This document shows, piece by piece, positions 33,272 to 42,731 of a stretch of 64,000 nucleotides of DNA (positions are counted from its first letter, which is position 1; every line of letters starts with the position of its first letter). The notes under the pieces are model-generated. The model was not told the DNA's origin, searched no databases, and saw only the letters and a program-made list of their open reading frames with translations. The DNA is taken from contig NZ_JACYXL010000007.1 in the NCBI RefSeq assembly GCF_014842995.1, forward strand, positions 62,001 to 126,000, in the 5' to 3' direction. The translations under genes and the position numbers were made by a program. Source of the DNA: Rhodanobacter sp. 7MK24. Lineage in GTDB: Bacteria > Pseudomonadota > Gammaproteobacteria > Xanthomonadales > Rhodanobacteraceae.

Positions 33272-34618
33272 TCAGTGCTGCTGGTGCTTGCGGGACTTCT
33301 TGCGCGCGGGTTTGGCCGGTGCGGTCTTGGCTGGGGTGGCGCTTTCCACGCCGGCCCAGTCGACGTGGGGCAAGCCGAGCAGATCGTCGAACACCATCGG
33401 CATCAGCCCGCTGGGCATCGCGCCGCTGGAATTCCACAGCGTCACCACGCCGGCGTGGTACTTCGGGAAAAAGCCGATCATGGTTCGGTAGCCCGCCACG
33501 GCGCCGGCATGGAAGAGCAGCGTTTCGCCGTTGTAGGTGTAGACGCGCCAACCCAGCGCGTAGCTGGCATTGCTGAGCCGCGCGTGTCGCCACGGCGTGG
33601 CGCGCACCTCGGTGGGAGTCGCCACGCCGGGCGCGTGCAGCACGTCGAGCAGCGTGGTGGGCAACACGTCCTGGCGGCCGCCCATCTGCGCGATCAGCCA
33701 TAGCTCCATGTCGCGGATGCTGGCATTGACTCCGGCGGCCGGCGCCACGCGGTAATAGGCGTCCTTGGGTTCGAACGGCACCCAGCTGTGGTTCCTTCCT
33801 GCATGGTGCGGCTGCGCCCAGCTTTTGCTGGACTCCAGCGCGGCACGTCCGTAGCTGGCCGTCTGCATGTGCAACGGTTTGAAGATGTCCTGTTCGACGA
33901 GTTTGTCGAAGAAGTTGCCGGTACGCGCGAACAGTACGTCGCCGATCAGGCTGAACGCCACGTTCTGGTAGCCGTAGCACACGCCGGGTGCGCAGGTGTT
34001 CTCGACTTCGTCGAGCTTGCGCACCAGTTCGTCGTAGGGCACGTCGTCTTCGAGCAGGTTGTCATAGGTGTTGTGCGGCAGGCCCACTCGCTGGCCGAGG
34101 ATGTCGGCCACGGTGGCCAGCTCGGTGGACTGCACATCCTTGAGCTTGAAGTAGGGCAGCACGTTGACCAGCTTGGTATCCCAACCGAGCTTACCGGCGT
34201 CGACCTCAAGTCCGGTGACCGCGGTGGCGAAGGCCTTGGAGAGCGACGCCAGGCGGAACACCGTGATGGCCGTCACCGGTGTCCGGGCAGCGGCGTTGGC
34301 GTAGCCCTGGGTGTGCTCGAACACCACCTTGTCGTCGATCACCACCGCCGTGGCCAGCCCTGCGGCGCCATGGCGCGCATCGAGCTCGTCCAGCCAGCGT
34401 TGGTAATCCATCAGCGTGGCCTGGACGCGCGCCTGCGGAAGTTCCTCGGAGGGGATGTTCGCGCTGGCCGGCGGCAGGGCGCTTGCCGGGGCGGCCCGGA
34501 CTTGGGGCTGTGCTTGGAGCTGTGTCTGCGCCTGGGTTTGGGCATGCGCCTGCATGGCGTGGACGCTGGTGCAGGCGAGGCAGGTGGTGCAGGCAAGGGC
34601 GAGGTGTCGAATCCGCAT
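33272..34618 (-). CDS. secreted serine hydrolase, class C beta-lactamase / D-aminopeptidase fold
   Basis: 448 residues from the ATG at 34618, which opens a signal peptide (M-R-I-R-H-L then a hydrophobic core, cleavage near A-H-A at about 24-26). The frame stays open 80 codons upstream without homology. A Gln/Ala-rich linker precedes the Beta-lactamase domain. Active-site motifs: Ser125-Leu-Ser-Lys128 (SxxK), Y-x-N in Y-G-Y-Q-N, and H-x-G in F-H-A-G-A-V-A-G-Y. H-x-G instead of K-T-G is usual for esterase and peptidase members, so it is not necessarily an antibiotic-resistance enzyme. The C-terminus ends in a Lys/Arg/Ala-rich tail of about 25 residues. Confidence 0.85.
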   Translation of the reverse strand: MRIRHLALACTTCLACTSVHAMQAHAQTQAQTQLQAQPQVRAAPASALPPASANIPSEELPQARVQATLMDYQRWLDELDARHGAAGLATAVVIDDKVVFEHTQGYANAAARTPVTAITVFRLASLSKAFATAVTGLEVDAGKLGWDTKLVNVLPYFKLKDVQSTELATVADILGQRVGLPHNTYDNLLEDDVPYDELVRKLDEVENTCAPGVCYGYQNVAFSLIGDVLFARTGNFFDKLVEQDIFKPLHMQTASYGRAALESSKSWAQPHHAGRNHSWVPFEPKDAYYRVAPAAGVNASIRDMELWLIAQMGGRQDVLPTTLLDVLHAPGVATPTEVRATPWRHARLSNASYALGWRVYTYNGETLLFHAGAVAGYRTMIGFFPKYHAGVVTLWNSSGAMPSGLMPMVFDDLLGLPHVDWAGVESATPAKTAPAKPARKKSRKHQQH

Positions 34619-34760
34619 CTTCTTCGCAAGGCTGGGCGACGCGCGAAACGCCGAGATGGAATGCGTGGACGGGATCCATCGGCCACGCGGAACGCCGATT
34701 TTCCGGTACTTCGCGTGCCGGGACAATGCGCCCCCCGAGATGACCTTCGACGGCCGCCAT

Positions 34761-36119
34761 ATGGCGACACGCGGCGTGGAGGCGCGTGCTAGCCTTGCGC
34801 CCTTCCGGGCATGGCCCGTGCGGGATGCCACAGTGAGTTCGATTCGTTCCGCCGCCACGCGCGAGGGCGCCGAGTCTGGGCTGTCCGCGTTGGCGTTCTT
34901 CTTCGTGATGACGTCGTACTACATCATCCGGCCGGTGCGCGACCAGTTGAGTGGAGCTGTAGGTTCGCAGTCGTTACCGCTGTTCTACGGCGTGGTGTTC
35001 GCGGTCATGCTGTTGTTCACGCCGGTGTTCGGCTGGCTGGTGGCGCGCTTCTCGCGGCGCCGCATGCTGGCCTGGAGCTACAGTTTCTTCGCCGTCTGCC
35101 AGTTGGCCTTCGTGCCGGCCTTCATGGCGCAGGATCGCGTGGGGGCCCGAGAACTGGGTGTGGTGTTCTTCGCCTGGGGCAGTGTGTTCAACCTGTTCGT
35201 GGTGTCGCTGTTCTGGAGCGTGATGGCGGACATCTTCTCCAGCGAGCGCGCACGCCGAGTGTTTTCCTTGATTGCGCTCGGCGGCATGGCGGGAGCGATC
35301 TGCGGCCCGTTGCTCACCCGTCTGCTGGTTCACTGGCTGGGCGTGGCGCCATTGTTGGTGGTATCGGCACTGACGCTGGCGGCTGCACTGGTGCTCTTGC
35401 TGCACCTGTCTGCACATCACGAGCAGGCGCGACCGGGCAGGTCGGGCGGCGAGGCGATCGGTGGCTCGTTGTGGGCCGGCGTGCGTGAACTGTGGTCGCG
35501 CCCATTCCTGCGCTACATGGCATTGCTCATGCTGTTTGGCGATGGCGTCGGCACGTTGGCCTACGCGCTGGTGGCGGATTACGCGAAGCTGCATTTCGCC
35601 GGGAACGTAGCGCGCACCGCGTTCTACAACGACCTCGACCTTGCCACCAACACGCTGGGCGCGCTGCTGCAACTCACGCTTACGCGCTGGTTGCTGGTGC
35701 GCTTCGGCCCGGGCTGGGGCCTGGTGCTGCCTTCGCTGGTGAATGTTGCGCTGTTGCTGACGGTGATGATGGTCGGTCACGGCAGTGTGGCGGTGCTGGG
35801 TGCCACGATCCCGGCGCTGGCCGTGATGATGGTGACCACGCGTGGTTTCGCCTATGGCATGACCAAGCCGGCGGTGGATGCGCTGTATACGCGCGTGCCG
35901 CGCGAGACGCGCTACAAGGGCAAGAACTTCGTGGAAACCGCAGTGTGGCGCTTCGGCGACTTCGCGGTGACCAGCGCAGTGAGCGGCCTGCGCCTGCTGG
36001 GCGCGGGTATCAGCGGCCTCGCACTGGCGGGCGCCGGCGTGGCCGTGCTCGCCACCTGGGTGTCGATACGCGCCGGCTGGTCGCCCGATCTCGCGTCGGA
36101 GGAAAAGCGGGCCGCGTGA
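34761..36119 (+). CDS. MFS-type transporter resembling NTT/ATP:ADP exchange proteins
   Basis: 452 residues from the ATG at 34761, though a GTG near 34833 is a possible later start. About twelve membrane segments. The first contains F-F-V-M-T-S-Y-Y-I-I-R-P-V-R-D-Q-L, the Y-x-x-x-R-P-x-R-D signature of bacterial proteins annotated as Npt1/Npt2 nucleotide transporters. F-S-R-R-R-M between helices 2 and 3 is the MFS loop. In intracellular bacteria such carriers import host ATP; in free-living relatives the substrate is unclear. Divergent from the secreted hydrolase with a 142-bp gap that must hold both promoters. Confidence 0.65.
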   Translation: MATRGVEARASLAPFRAWPVRDATVSSIRSAATREGAESGLSALAFFFVMTSYYIIRPVRDQLSGAVGSQSLPLFYGVVFAVMLLFTPVFGWLVARFSRRRMLAWSYSFFAVCQLAFVPAFMAQDRVGARELGVVFFAWGSVFNLFVVSLFWSVMADIFSSERARRVFSLIALGGMAGAICGPLLTRLLVHWLGVAPLLVVSALTLAAALVLLLHLSAHHEQARPGRSGGEAIGGSLWAGVRELWSRPFLRYMALLMLFGDGVGTLAYALVADYAKLHFAGNVARTAFYNDLDLATNTLGALLQLTLTRWLLVRFGPGWGLVLPSLVNVALLLTVMMVGHGSVAVLGATIPALAVMMVTTRGFAYGMTKPAVDALYTRVPRETRYKGKNFVETAVWRFGDFAVTSAVSGLRLLGAGISGLALAGAGVAVLATWVSIRAGWSPDLASEEKRAA

Positions 36120-36158
36120 AGTGGCCGCCGCGCGCCTTCCGTACGCCCAATCCCGGCC

Positions 36159-36587
36159 TCAACCGGTGATGTAGCGTTCCAGATGCTCGATCTGTTCGGC
36201 CTGCGCGTCGATCACCGCCTTCACCAGGTCGCCGATCGAAATGACGCCCACCACCCTGCCGTCGTCGAGCACGGGCAGGTGGCGCACGCGGCTGTCGGTA
36301 CACAGGCGCATGCAGTCGAGCACGTCGGTTTGCGGCCCCACGGTCAGCGGATCGCCGTGCATGATCTCGCTCACCGTCGCCTGCGACGACGAGCGACCCT
36401 GCAGGATCACCTTGCGCGCGTAATCGCGTTCGGACACCACGCCCAACAACTGCTCGCCACGCATCACCAGCAGTGCGCCGATGCGGTGCTCGGCCATCCG
36501 CTTGATCGCGTCCAGCACGGGCGCATCGGGCGCGATGGTGTGGATGGTGCCGCCTTTGTTCTCCAGCAGATGCTTGACCTGACGCAT
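36159..36587 (-). CDS. CBS-domain pair protein
   Basis: 142 residues from the ATG at 36587, preceded by a GGAGAT ribosome site; an upstream ATG at 36665 adds an unrelated stretch. Two CBS repeats fill the protein (V-L-D-A-I-K-R-M-A-E-H-R-I-G-A-L-L-V and D-C-M-R-L-C-T-D-S-R-V-R-H-L-P-V-L-D-D-G-R-V-V-G-V, shown in part). Stand-alone CBS pairs bind adenine nucleotides and act as energy or redox sensors on partner proteins. The partner is unknown here. Confidence 0.9.
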   Translation of the reverse strand: MRQVKHLLENKGGTIHTIAPDAPVLDAIKRMAEHRIGALLVMRGEQLLGVVSERDYARKVILQGRSSSQATVSEIMHGDPLTVGPQTDVLDCMRLCTDSRVRHLPVLDDGRVVGVISIGDLVKAVIDAQAEQIEHLERYITG

Positions 36588-36732
36588 GTCCGATCTCCGG
36601 CCGTGGGAGCATGTGGTCAGTCTAACGCTGACATGCGCAACGGGTGTTGCCGCCCTGTGAAACACCGGCCTGGAGACGGCGGCAGAGGACAGTCGCCCGC
36701 TCCATTTCCGCGATCATGGAGGATCGCAATGG

Positions 36733-37443
36733 TCAGGGGCGCCCGAGGTAGGACGGGCCGCCGAGTTGGCGCATCTGCCGCTCGATCCAGCCAGCGCGGC
36801 GCATTACATAGGCGCTCGGACGATCCGCGTGCAGGCGCCGTGGGCTGGGCAGCACGGCGGCCAGCCGTGCCGCCTGCGACGGATCGAGCCGCGCGGGAGG
36901 TTCGTTGAAATAAGCCTCGCTGGCTGCGCCCACGCCGTAGATGCCGTTGCCCAGCTCGGCGATGTTCATGTACACCTCGAGGATGCGCCGCTTCGGCCAG
37001 GTCAGTTCGATCAGCACGGTGAAGTACGCCTCCAGCCCCTTGCGCACGAAGCTGCGGCCGTTCCACAGGAACAGGTTCTTCGCGACCTGCTGGCTGATGG
37101 TGCTGGCGCCGCGCAGGCGAGCGCCGTCGTCGGCGGCGTCGATCGCCTGGTGGATGGAGCTGAAGTCGAAGCCGTGATGGTAGGGGAACTTCTGATCCTC
37201 GCCGGCCACCATCGCCAGCGGGACCCATGGCGATACCTGCGACCACGGCACCCAGTGCTGGTGCAGACGGAAATCGCGCTCGCCATGCACCCAGGCGCCG
37301 ACGTGCCGCTCCAGCATTACCGCGGAGGTGAAGGGCGGCACGAAGCGCATTGCCAGCACCATCAACCAGGTGAGCCCCAGCCAGGCCAGTACGGCAAAGA
37401 CGATCCAGCGCAACACGCGGCGAGGGGAGAGTTGAAGGGGCAT
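36733..37443 (-). CDS. mtgA: monofunctional biosynthetic peptidoglycan transglycosylase
   Basis: 236 residues, the family length. One N-terminal membrane helix (about 12-32) precedes a GT51 domain: catalytic Glu82 in V-A-G-E-D-Q-K-F, then G-A-S-T-I-S-Q-Q-V-A-K-N-L-F-L, R-K-G-L-E-A-Y-F-T, and E-V-Y-M-N-I-A-E-L-G-N-G-I-Y-G-V-G. It polymerises lipid II into glycan strands at the outer face of the inner membrane. The usual E-D-Q-x-F-x-x-H-x-G-F-D reads F-P-Y-H-H-G-F-D and is intact. Confidence 0.95.
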   Translation of the reverse strand: MPLQLSPRRVLRWIVFAVLAWLGLTWLMVLAMRFVPPFTSAVMLERHVGAWVHGERDFRLHQHWVPWSQVSPWVPLAMVAGEDQKFPYHHGFDFSSIHQAIDAADDGARLRGASTISQQVAKNLFLWNGRSFVRKGLEAYFTVLIELTWPKRRILEVYMNIAELGNGIYGVGAASEAYFNEPPARLDPSQAARLAAVLPSPRRLHADRPSAYVMRRAGWIERQMRQLGGPSYLGRP

Positions 37444-37542
37444 GGTGGGCGAATGGCGGGGAGTCGGGGCAGTATAGGTGCGGCTATTGCGCGGCCGTCA
37501 TCCGGCCCCATCTAGCGGGGATCGTTTTGCGAGGTATCGGCT

Positions 37543-38439
37543 GTGGAAACCGTATTTGTCGAAGATGTGCTGCACCGCTTCCTGCTCGAGCGCGCCGGCG
37601 TGCGTGGCGCGTTGGTGCGGCTTGGGCCGGCGTGGCGCGAGGTGGCTGGACGCGTCGACTACCCGGTCGAGTTGCGCAATCTGCTGGGCGAGGCGCTGGC
37701 CGCCAGTGCGTTGCTGACCGCCAATATCAAGCTCGACGGCGAGTTGTCGGTGCAGTTGAAGAGCGCCGGCGCGTTGCGTCTGCTGTTCGCCGAGTGCACG
37801 GACCATGGCCGTTTGCGTGGCCTGGCGCGCTGGGATGGGCCGCTGCCCGAGCCGCTGTCGCTGGAATCATTGCCGCAGGCGGTGATGGCCATCACCATCG
37901 GCAACGTTGAACGCGGCCAGCGTTATCAGGGCCTCGTGGAATTGCGCGCGACGGACCTGGCAGGTGTCCTGGAGAACTATTTCGCGCAGTCAGAACAGTT
38001 GCCCGCGCGCCTGCTGCTGGCTGCCGACGGCGAGCACGCGGTGGGCCTGATGCTGCAGAAGCTGCCCGACGAAGGCGGCCAGGGCGCGGTGCAGGACGAC
38101 GATGCGTGGACACGGGTGATGCACCTCACAGGCACGCTCGGTGCCGAGGAAATGCTGACCACCGCGCCGGAGCAACTGCTGTACCGCCTGTACCACGAGG
38201 AGTCCGTGCGCCTGTTCGCGCCGCGCCCCTTGGCCTTCGGCTGCAGCTGCTCGCGCGAACGGGTGGTGGCGATGTTGCGCTCGCTGGGCCGCGAGGAAGT
38301 GGAGGCCACGCTGGCGGAGCAGGACGGCCGCATCGAGGTGAACTGCGAGTTCTGCGCGCAACGCTACGAGTTCGACCGCATCGATGCGGAGCATCTGTTG
38401 CGCGATGCGGGCGGGGCGGGCACTTCCGGCACGGCGTAA
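37543..38439 (+). CDS. hslO: redox-regulated chaperone Hsp33
   Basis: 298 residues. The C-terminal zinc redox switch is complete: Cys234 and Cys236 in C-S-C-S-R-E-R and Cys268 and Cys271 in C-E-F-C. The N-terminal domain has A-L-L-T-A-N-I-K-L-D-G-E-L-S-V-Q-L and a Y-F-A-Q-S-E-Q segment typical of the family. Under oxidative stress the four cysteines form disulfides and the protein becomes an ATP-independent holdase. Divergent from mtgA over a 99-bp gap. Confidence 0.97.
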   Translation: METVFVEDVLHRFLLERAGVRGALVRLGPAWREVAGRVDYPVELRNLLGEALAASALLTANIKLDGELSVQLKSAGALRLLFAECTDHGRLRGLARWDGPLPEPLSLESLPQAVMAITIGNVERGQRYQGLVELRATDLAGVLENYFAQSEQLPARLLLAADGEHAVGLMLQKLPDEGGQGAVQDDDAWTRVMHLTGTLGAEEMLTTAPEQLLYRLYHEESVRLFAPRPLAFGCSCSRERVVAMLRSLGREEVEATLAEQDGRIEVNCEFCAQRYEFDRIDAEHLLRDAGGAGTSGTA

Positions 38440-38467
38440 GCGCCCGGCGGGCGCGCCTTGTGCGTGT

Positions 38468-41365
38468 CTACGGCAAGCGGTTTTCCGGGCGCAGCCAGTA
38501 TTCGGCGGCCTGCCCGCGTGCGAACAGGAAGCCTTGGCCGTAACGGCAGCCCATGTCGAGTAGAGCCTGTTGTTGCGCTGTGTTCTCGATGCCTTCGGCG
38601 ATCACTTGCATGCTCAGCGCATCGGCCAGCACCTGGATTGCGCGAATCACGGCCGCACCCTGGCCCTTGCGGTCGCTGTCCAGCTCGGTGACGAAGGAGC
38701 GGTCGATCTTCAGCGCGTCGAACGGATACTGGTGCAGGTAGCTCAGCGAGGAGTAGCCGGTGCCGAAATCGTCGAGCGCGATGCCCATGCCCTGCAGGCG
38801 CAGGTTTTCCAGCATCCGCTTCACCTGCGCCGGATTGTCCAGCAGCGTGCGCTCGATCACCTCGACGCGGATGCTGGAAGGCGGCACGTGGTACTTGTCC
38901 AGCAGCGCCAGCAAGCGGGCATCGAAGTCATCCGAGCGGAAGTGCAGGCCGGAGACATTGATGCTGATCGTGCCCTTGCCGCCAAGCAGCTGCATGGCTT
39001 GGGCGCAGACCTGTTCGAAGACCAGCCAGTCGATGGCCTCGGCGCAGCCGGTCTCCTCGGCGATCAGCAGGAAATCGTGCGGCAGCAGCAGGCCGCGCTC
39101 GGGGTGGTTCCAGCGCAGCAGTGCCTCGTAGCCGGCGATGCAGCCGTCGGCCAGCGACACGATGGGCTGGTAGAACGGCACGAACTCGCGGCGAGCCAGC
39201 GCATGGCGCAGATCGCCCTCCATGCGCAATTGGGACAGCGCCTCGTGGCGCAGGCGATCGTCGAACAGGGAGGCGCGATGGCGGCCGCCGTCCTTGGCGT
39301 GGTACATCGCGGAATCGGCGTCGCGCAACAGCTCCTCGGGTTGGCGATAGTGCGTATCTGCCATCGCGATGCCGATCGAGGCGGAGGTGAAGATTTCGCG
39401 GGTACCCAGGCGGAACGGCGCCTGCAACTCCTTCAGCACGCGCTCGGCGGTGCGCTGCGCCGCGGCGACGTCCGGCACCTGCTCGAGCAGCACGGCGAAT
39501 TCGTCGCCACCCAGTCGAGCCACGATGTCGCGGGTTTTCAGGCAGGCGCGGATCCGACCGCCGACCTGGAACAAGAGGTCGTCACCGACCAGATGGCCGA
39601 CCGAATCGTTGATGACCTTGAAGCGGTCGAGGTCGATGAACAGCACCGCAAACCCATCCTTCGGGTTCGCGAGGTAATGCTGCAATGCCTGCTCCAGACG
39701 TTGCAGCAGCATGGTGCGGTTCGGCAGGCCGGTGAGCGAGTCGTGCAGGGTCTCGTACTTCAGCCGGCGCTCGATGCGTTCGCGTTCGGCGATCTGCTCG
39801 CGCAGATCGCGGTTGGCGAGGCCCAACGCGCGGGTACGCTCCACCACGCGGCGCTCCAGGCTGGCGTAAGCCTGCTTCAGCGTGGCGTCGGCATGCTTGC
39901 GCTGCAATGCGTTGGCCACGTGGTAGCTGACGAAGGTGAGCAGTTCCTGGTCGCGTTCGCTGTAGGTATGTTCGGGGCTGTAACTCTGCACGGCCAGCAC
40001 GCCGCGCACCTTGTCGGCCCAACTCAACGGCACGCCCAGCCAGCACACCGAGCGCGCCCCCGGGTTGACGATCTCGCCGCTGGCGATCAGGCGATCGATG
40101 GTCGCCATGTCCGCCAGCAGCGGTTTGCCGGTGCGTTGCACGTATTCGGTGGCTCCGCCGCCACGGCGGCGTGGCGGGCGTTCGCTGTTCATCTCGTCCA
40201 CCGAATAGGGAAAGGTGATGAACTGCGTTTCCTCGTCGATAAGCGCGATGTACAGATTGCGTGCGTACAACAGACCGCCGATCACGCGATGCACGGCGGG
40301 ATAGAAGTCGTCGAGGCTGTCGGTGGTGCCGGCCAGCTCGGCGATGCGGAACAGCGCCGCCTGCAGTCGTTCGCCGCGCTGGCGCTGCAGCACTTGCTGT
40401 CGCAGCACGCGGTTGGCCTCGCGCAGCGCGGTGGTGCGATCGGCGACGCGGCGTTCCAGTTCCACGTGGGCGCCACGCCGTTCTATCGTGGTCTGCACGT
40501 GCTGTGCCACATAGCTCAGCAGGTCGAGATCGTGCCGGGTGTAGCGCATCTTGGCGCGATAACTCTGCACCACGATGCAGCCGACGACCTGTCCTGAGCG
40601 GAACAATGGCACGCCGATGCAGTGCTCGCAGCGCGTACCGTGCAACTGGAACTGCCCGCCCAGTTCCTGCGCCAGCTCGTCGATGGCACCGAACAGAGGG
40701 CGTCCACGACGCAACAGGTTCCAGGTGACACCATGCAGCAGCTCGTTCAGCGGCACGCTGCGTTCGGGCGAAGGCACATCGACATCAAGGCTGTCCACGT
40801 AATACGGGAAGCGCACGCTGTCGCTGGCGGCGTCATACAGCGCTATGTAGAAGTTCTCTGCGTACATCAGGCTGCTCACGATGGTGTGCAGTGAGCGCAT
40901 CAGCGCGGGCATGTCCTGTTCCGCGCTGGCTTGCTCTGCGATTGCATAGAGCGCGCGCTGCAGGCGTTCAGCCAATGCCAGCCGGGAGATCGCCTCGTAC
41001 AGACGGCTGGATTCGGAGAGTTGGTTAAGGCGGGCATCGGCGAGCCGTCCCAGCCAGGCCAATTTGCCGCGCAGCGGCAGGGCAACCGGTTCGTCGTGGC
41101 TCAGTACGAGCACGAGCTGGTGTTGCACATCTTCCGCCAGTTCGTGGCGCCACCCGTGAGATTCCACACCCGGGCTTGCCAGCGGTTGCCAATGCAGCCG
41201 ACCGGCGATGCCGAGATCCTCCAGGATGCGCGCGCAGGCCTCCAGCACGCTTGCGCTGTCCTGCGCCTTGAGCAACTGCTCGATGGCTGCCGGCACGCCG
41301 GCCAAGTCCTTGGCCAAGGCAGGCATGGGCGTGGAGCGCGGCGGCGGGGAAGCTGGGCTCATCAA
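38468..41365 (-). CDS. GAF-GAF-GGDEF-EAL cyclic-di-GMP protein
   Basis: 965 residues from 41365; in-frame ATGs at 41362 and 41326 are alternatives. Two GAF-like sensor domains (about 150-290 and 345-490), each followed by a coiled-coil stretch with R-R-V-A-D-R-T or R-R-V-V-E-R-T, lead to a diguanylate cyclase domain with intact G-G-D-E-F at 619-623 and a phosphodiesterase domain with intact E-A-L at 747-749 and D-D-F-G-T-G-Y-S-S-L. Both catalytic motifs look functional, so it may be bifunctional and switched by ligand binding to the GAF domains. No membrane segment; cytoplasmic. Transcribed alone. Confidence 0.93.
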   Translation of the reverse strand: MMSPASPPPRSTPMPALAKDLAGVPAAIEQLLKAQDSASVLEACARILEDLGIAGRLHWQPLASPGVESHGWRHELAEDVQHQLVLVLSHDEPVALPLRGKLAWLGRLADARLNQLSESSRLYEAISRLALAERLQRALYAIAEQASAEQDMPALMRSLHTIVSSLMYAENFYIALYDAASDSVRFPYYVDSLDVDVPSPERSVPLNELLHGVTWNLLRRGRPLFGAIDELAQELGGQFQLHGTRCEHCIGVPLFRSGQVVGCIVVQSYRAKMRYTRHDLDLLSYVAQHVQTTIERRGAHVELERRVADRTTALREANRVLRQQVLQRQRGERLQAALFRIAELAGTTDSLDDFYPAVHRVIGGLLYARNLYIALIDEETQFITFPYSVDEMNSERPPRRRGGGATEYVQRTGKPLLADMATIDRLIASGEIVNPGARSVCWLGVPLSWADKVRGVLAVQSYSPEHTYSERDQELLTFVSYHVANALQRKHADATLKQAYASLERRVVERTRALGLANRDLREQIAERERIERRLKYETLHDSLTGLPNRTMLLQRLEQALQHYLANPKDGFAVLFIDLDRFKVINDSVGHLVGDDLLFQVGGRIRACLKTRDIVARLGGDEFAVLLEQVPDVAAAQRTAERVLKELQAPFRLGTREIFTSASIGIAMADTHYRQPEELLRDADSAMYHAKDGGRHRASLFDDRLRHEALSQLRMEGDLRHALARREFVPFYQPIVSLADGCIAGYEALLRWNHPERGLLLPHDFLLIAEETGCAEAIDWLVFEQVCAQAMQLLGGKGTISINVSGLHFRSDDFDARLLALLDKYHVPPSSIRVEVIERTLLDNPAQVKRMLENLRLQGMGIALDDFGTGYSSLSYLHQYPFDALKIDRSFVTELDSDRKGQGAAVIRAIQVLADALSMQVIAEGIENTAQQQALLDMGCRYGQGFLFARGQAAEYWLRPENRLP

Positions 41366-41589
41366 AAGGGCAGGCGGGCAGGCTTCGGCGAAGAACCCGT
41401 TATATCCTGCGGGTCAGTAGTGCGCCAGTTGGAATCCAAGGTGACGCGAACCCCGCTATTGAGATGGCGGTCACAGGGTGTATTCATTAACTGTACCGAA
41501 ACCCTTGTGTCGTTGTTATTTAAATGTAAAGTGCAGTAAACTTCTGCCGACAATTCCGAATCATAGCTACCGTAACGAACCTGCCGTCT

Positions 41590-42501
41590 ATGCGTCGACT
41601 GCTTGCCCCAATGCTGCTGTGCTTGCTGCCCTTTGTGGCGGCCGGTCAGGGCGTGGACGATGCTAACGGCCAACTGGCCGGACAGTTGCTGAAGCAGCCG
41701 CCAGCGCAGGTCGCCAAGGTGAAGTCGGGCTTGGCGGTGCCGTTGTGGCGTGGCACGGACGGCCGCCTGCTCGTGCTCAAGGCAGACGGAAGCAATGGCG
41801 CCCAGGCACAGCGCGATTCGCTGTTGTCCCCCCATGCTGTCGATGCCTCCACGCTCGTGAGCACCGGCCTACAATACGGCCTGGCACCGAACTGGCAAGC
41901 GAACGCTGATGTCAGCCAGCAATCCTGGGTCAACAGCCCGTTGCGTGTGGTAGGCAGCGAGGTTGGCGCCACTTACTTCAACGGGCCTTACAGCCTTGGC
42001 GTGAGCGTGGGCAGCAACAGCACGCCAAACAGTACCAGTCTGCCGCGTGTGCTGCCCGGTGTGACGCCCAGCGTCGATGGCCTTACCGGTTTCGACAGCA
42101 GCTCGCAGCTCAATGCACGCGGCCGCCTGGCGCTGGGTACCAACAGCGGTGTGGACGTGGGCGCCAGTGTCGGCCGCATCCATCTGTTGCCGGGCAACCT
42201 GTTGGGCATCAGTACGCTGGATCAGAAAGCGATCAGCTTCGGCGTCGACCATGGCCCGATCAGCGGCACCCTTATCGGCCGCACCATGCAGCCTTTGGCT
42301 GGCGTGCCAGGGAATGGCTACAGCCCCGACCGCCGCTGGAACAGCATCGACCTTGGCGTGACGTGGCACTTGCCGTGGCAGGGCTCGCTCAGCGTGGGAG
42401 CTCAGAACCTGTGGTCGTCCGGTGCGCCGACGAACACGCCGGCCGGCCCCGAGCCGGATCAGTCGCGTACGCCTTACGTGCAATACCACCAGGATCTTTG
42501 A
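41590..42501 (+). CDS. secreted outer-membrane barrel-like protein, unknown function
   Basis: 303 residues. A signal peptide is clear (M-R-R-L-L-A-P, hydrophobic core, cleavage near V-A-A-G at 16-19). From about residue 90 on, the sequence alternates short polar and hydrophobic strands rich in Gly, Ser and Asn with turns (L-Q-Y-G-L-A-P-N-W-Q-A-N-A-D-V-S), as in small outer-membrane beta-barrels. I recognise no named family. No neighbour on its strand. An AT-rich stretch at 41505-41560 probably carries its promoter, and a hairpin terminator follows the gene. Confidence 0.7.
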   Translation: MRRLLAPMLLCLLPFVAAGQGVDDANGQLAGQLLKQPPAQVAKVKSGLAVPLWRGTDGRLLVLKADGSNGAQAQRDSLLSPHAVDASTLVSTGLQYGLAPNWQANADVSQQSWVNSPLRVVGSEVGATYFNGPYSLGVSVGSNSTPNSTSLPRVLPGVTPSVDGLTGFDSSSQLNARGRLALGTNSGVDVGASVGRIHLLPGNLLGISTLDQKAISFGVDHGPISGTLIGRTMQPLAGVPGNGYSPDRRWNSIDLGVTWHLPWQGSLSVGAQNLWSSGAPTNTPAGPEPDQSRTPYVQYHQDL

Positions 42502-42530
42502 TCCGCGATTCGCCCTGAATATCGCGCAGA

Positions 42531-42570
42531 CAAGAGCGCCGTCGCGTAAAGCGATGGCGCTCTTGCTTTG
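42531..42570 (+). terminator. hairpin terminator after the barrel-like gene
   Basis: A 15-bp stem with one G-T wobble (42531-42545 with 42551-42565) and five-base loop, followed by CTTTG. It lies 30 bases after the stop and in front of the convergent sulfotransferase gene. Confidence 0.75.
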
Positions 42571-42731
42571 GTGGTGCGATAGATCTCGGCTGTATGGACG
42601 CGTGTCTCCACATTGGCCGGGTCGTTCGGCTCCTAAAGCGTGCGAGTTCGCCAGCCTAAGCTGGGTATCTCATGCAACGCGCGCGTGGCAGGCAGCAGTA
42701 ATGGCGCGTCATCGCGCTGGGCGCCGCGCTG

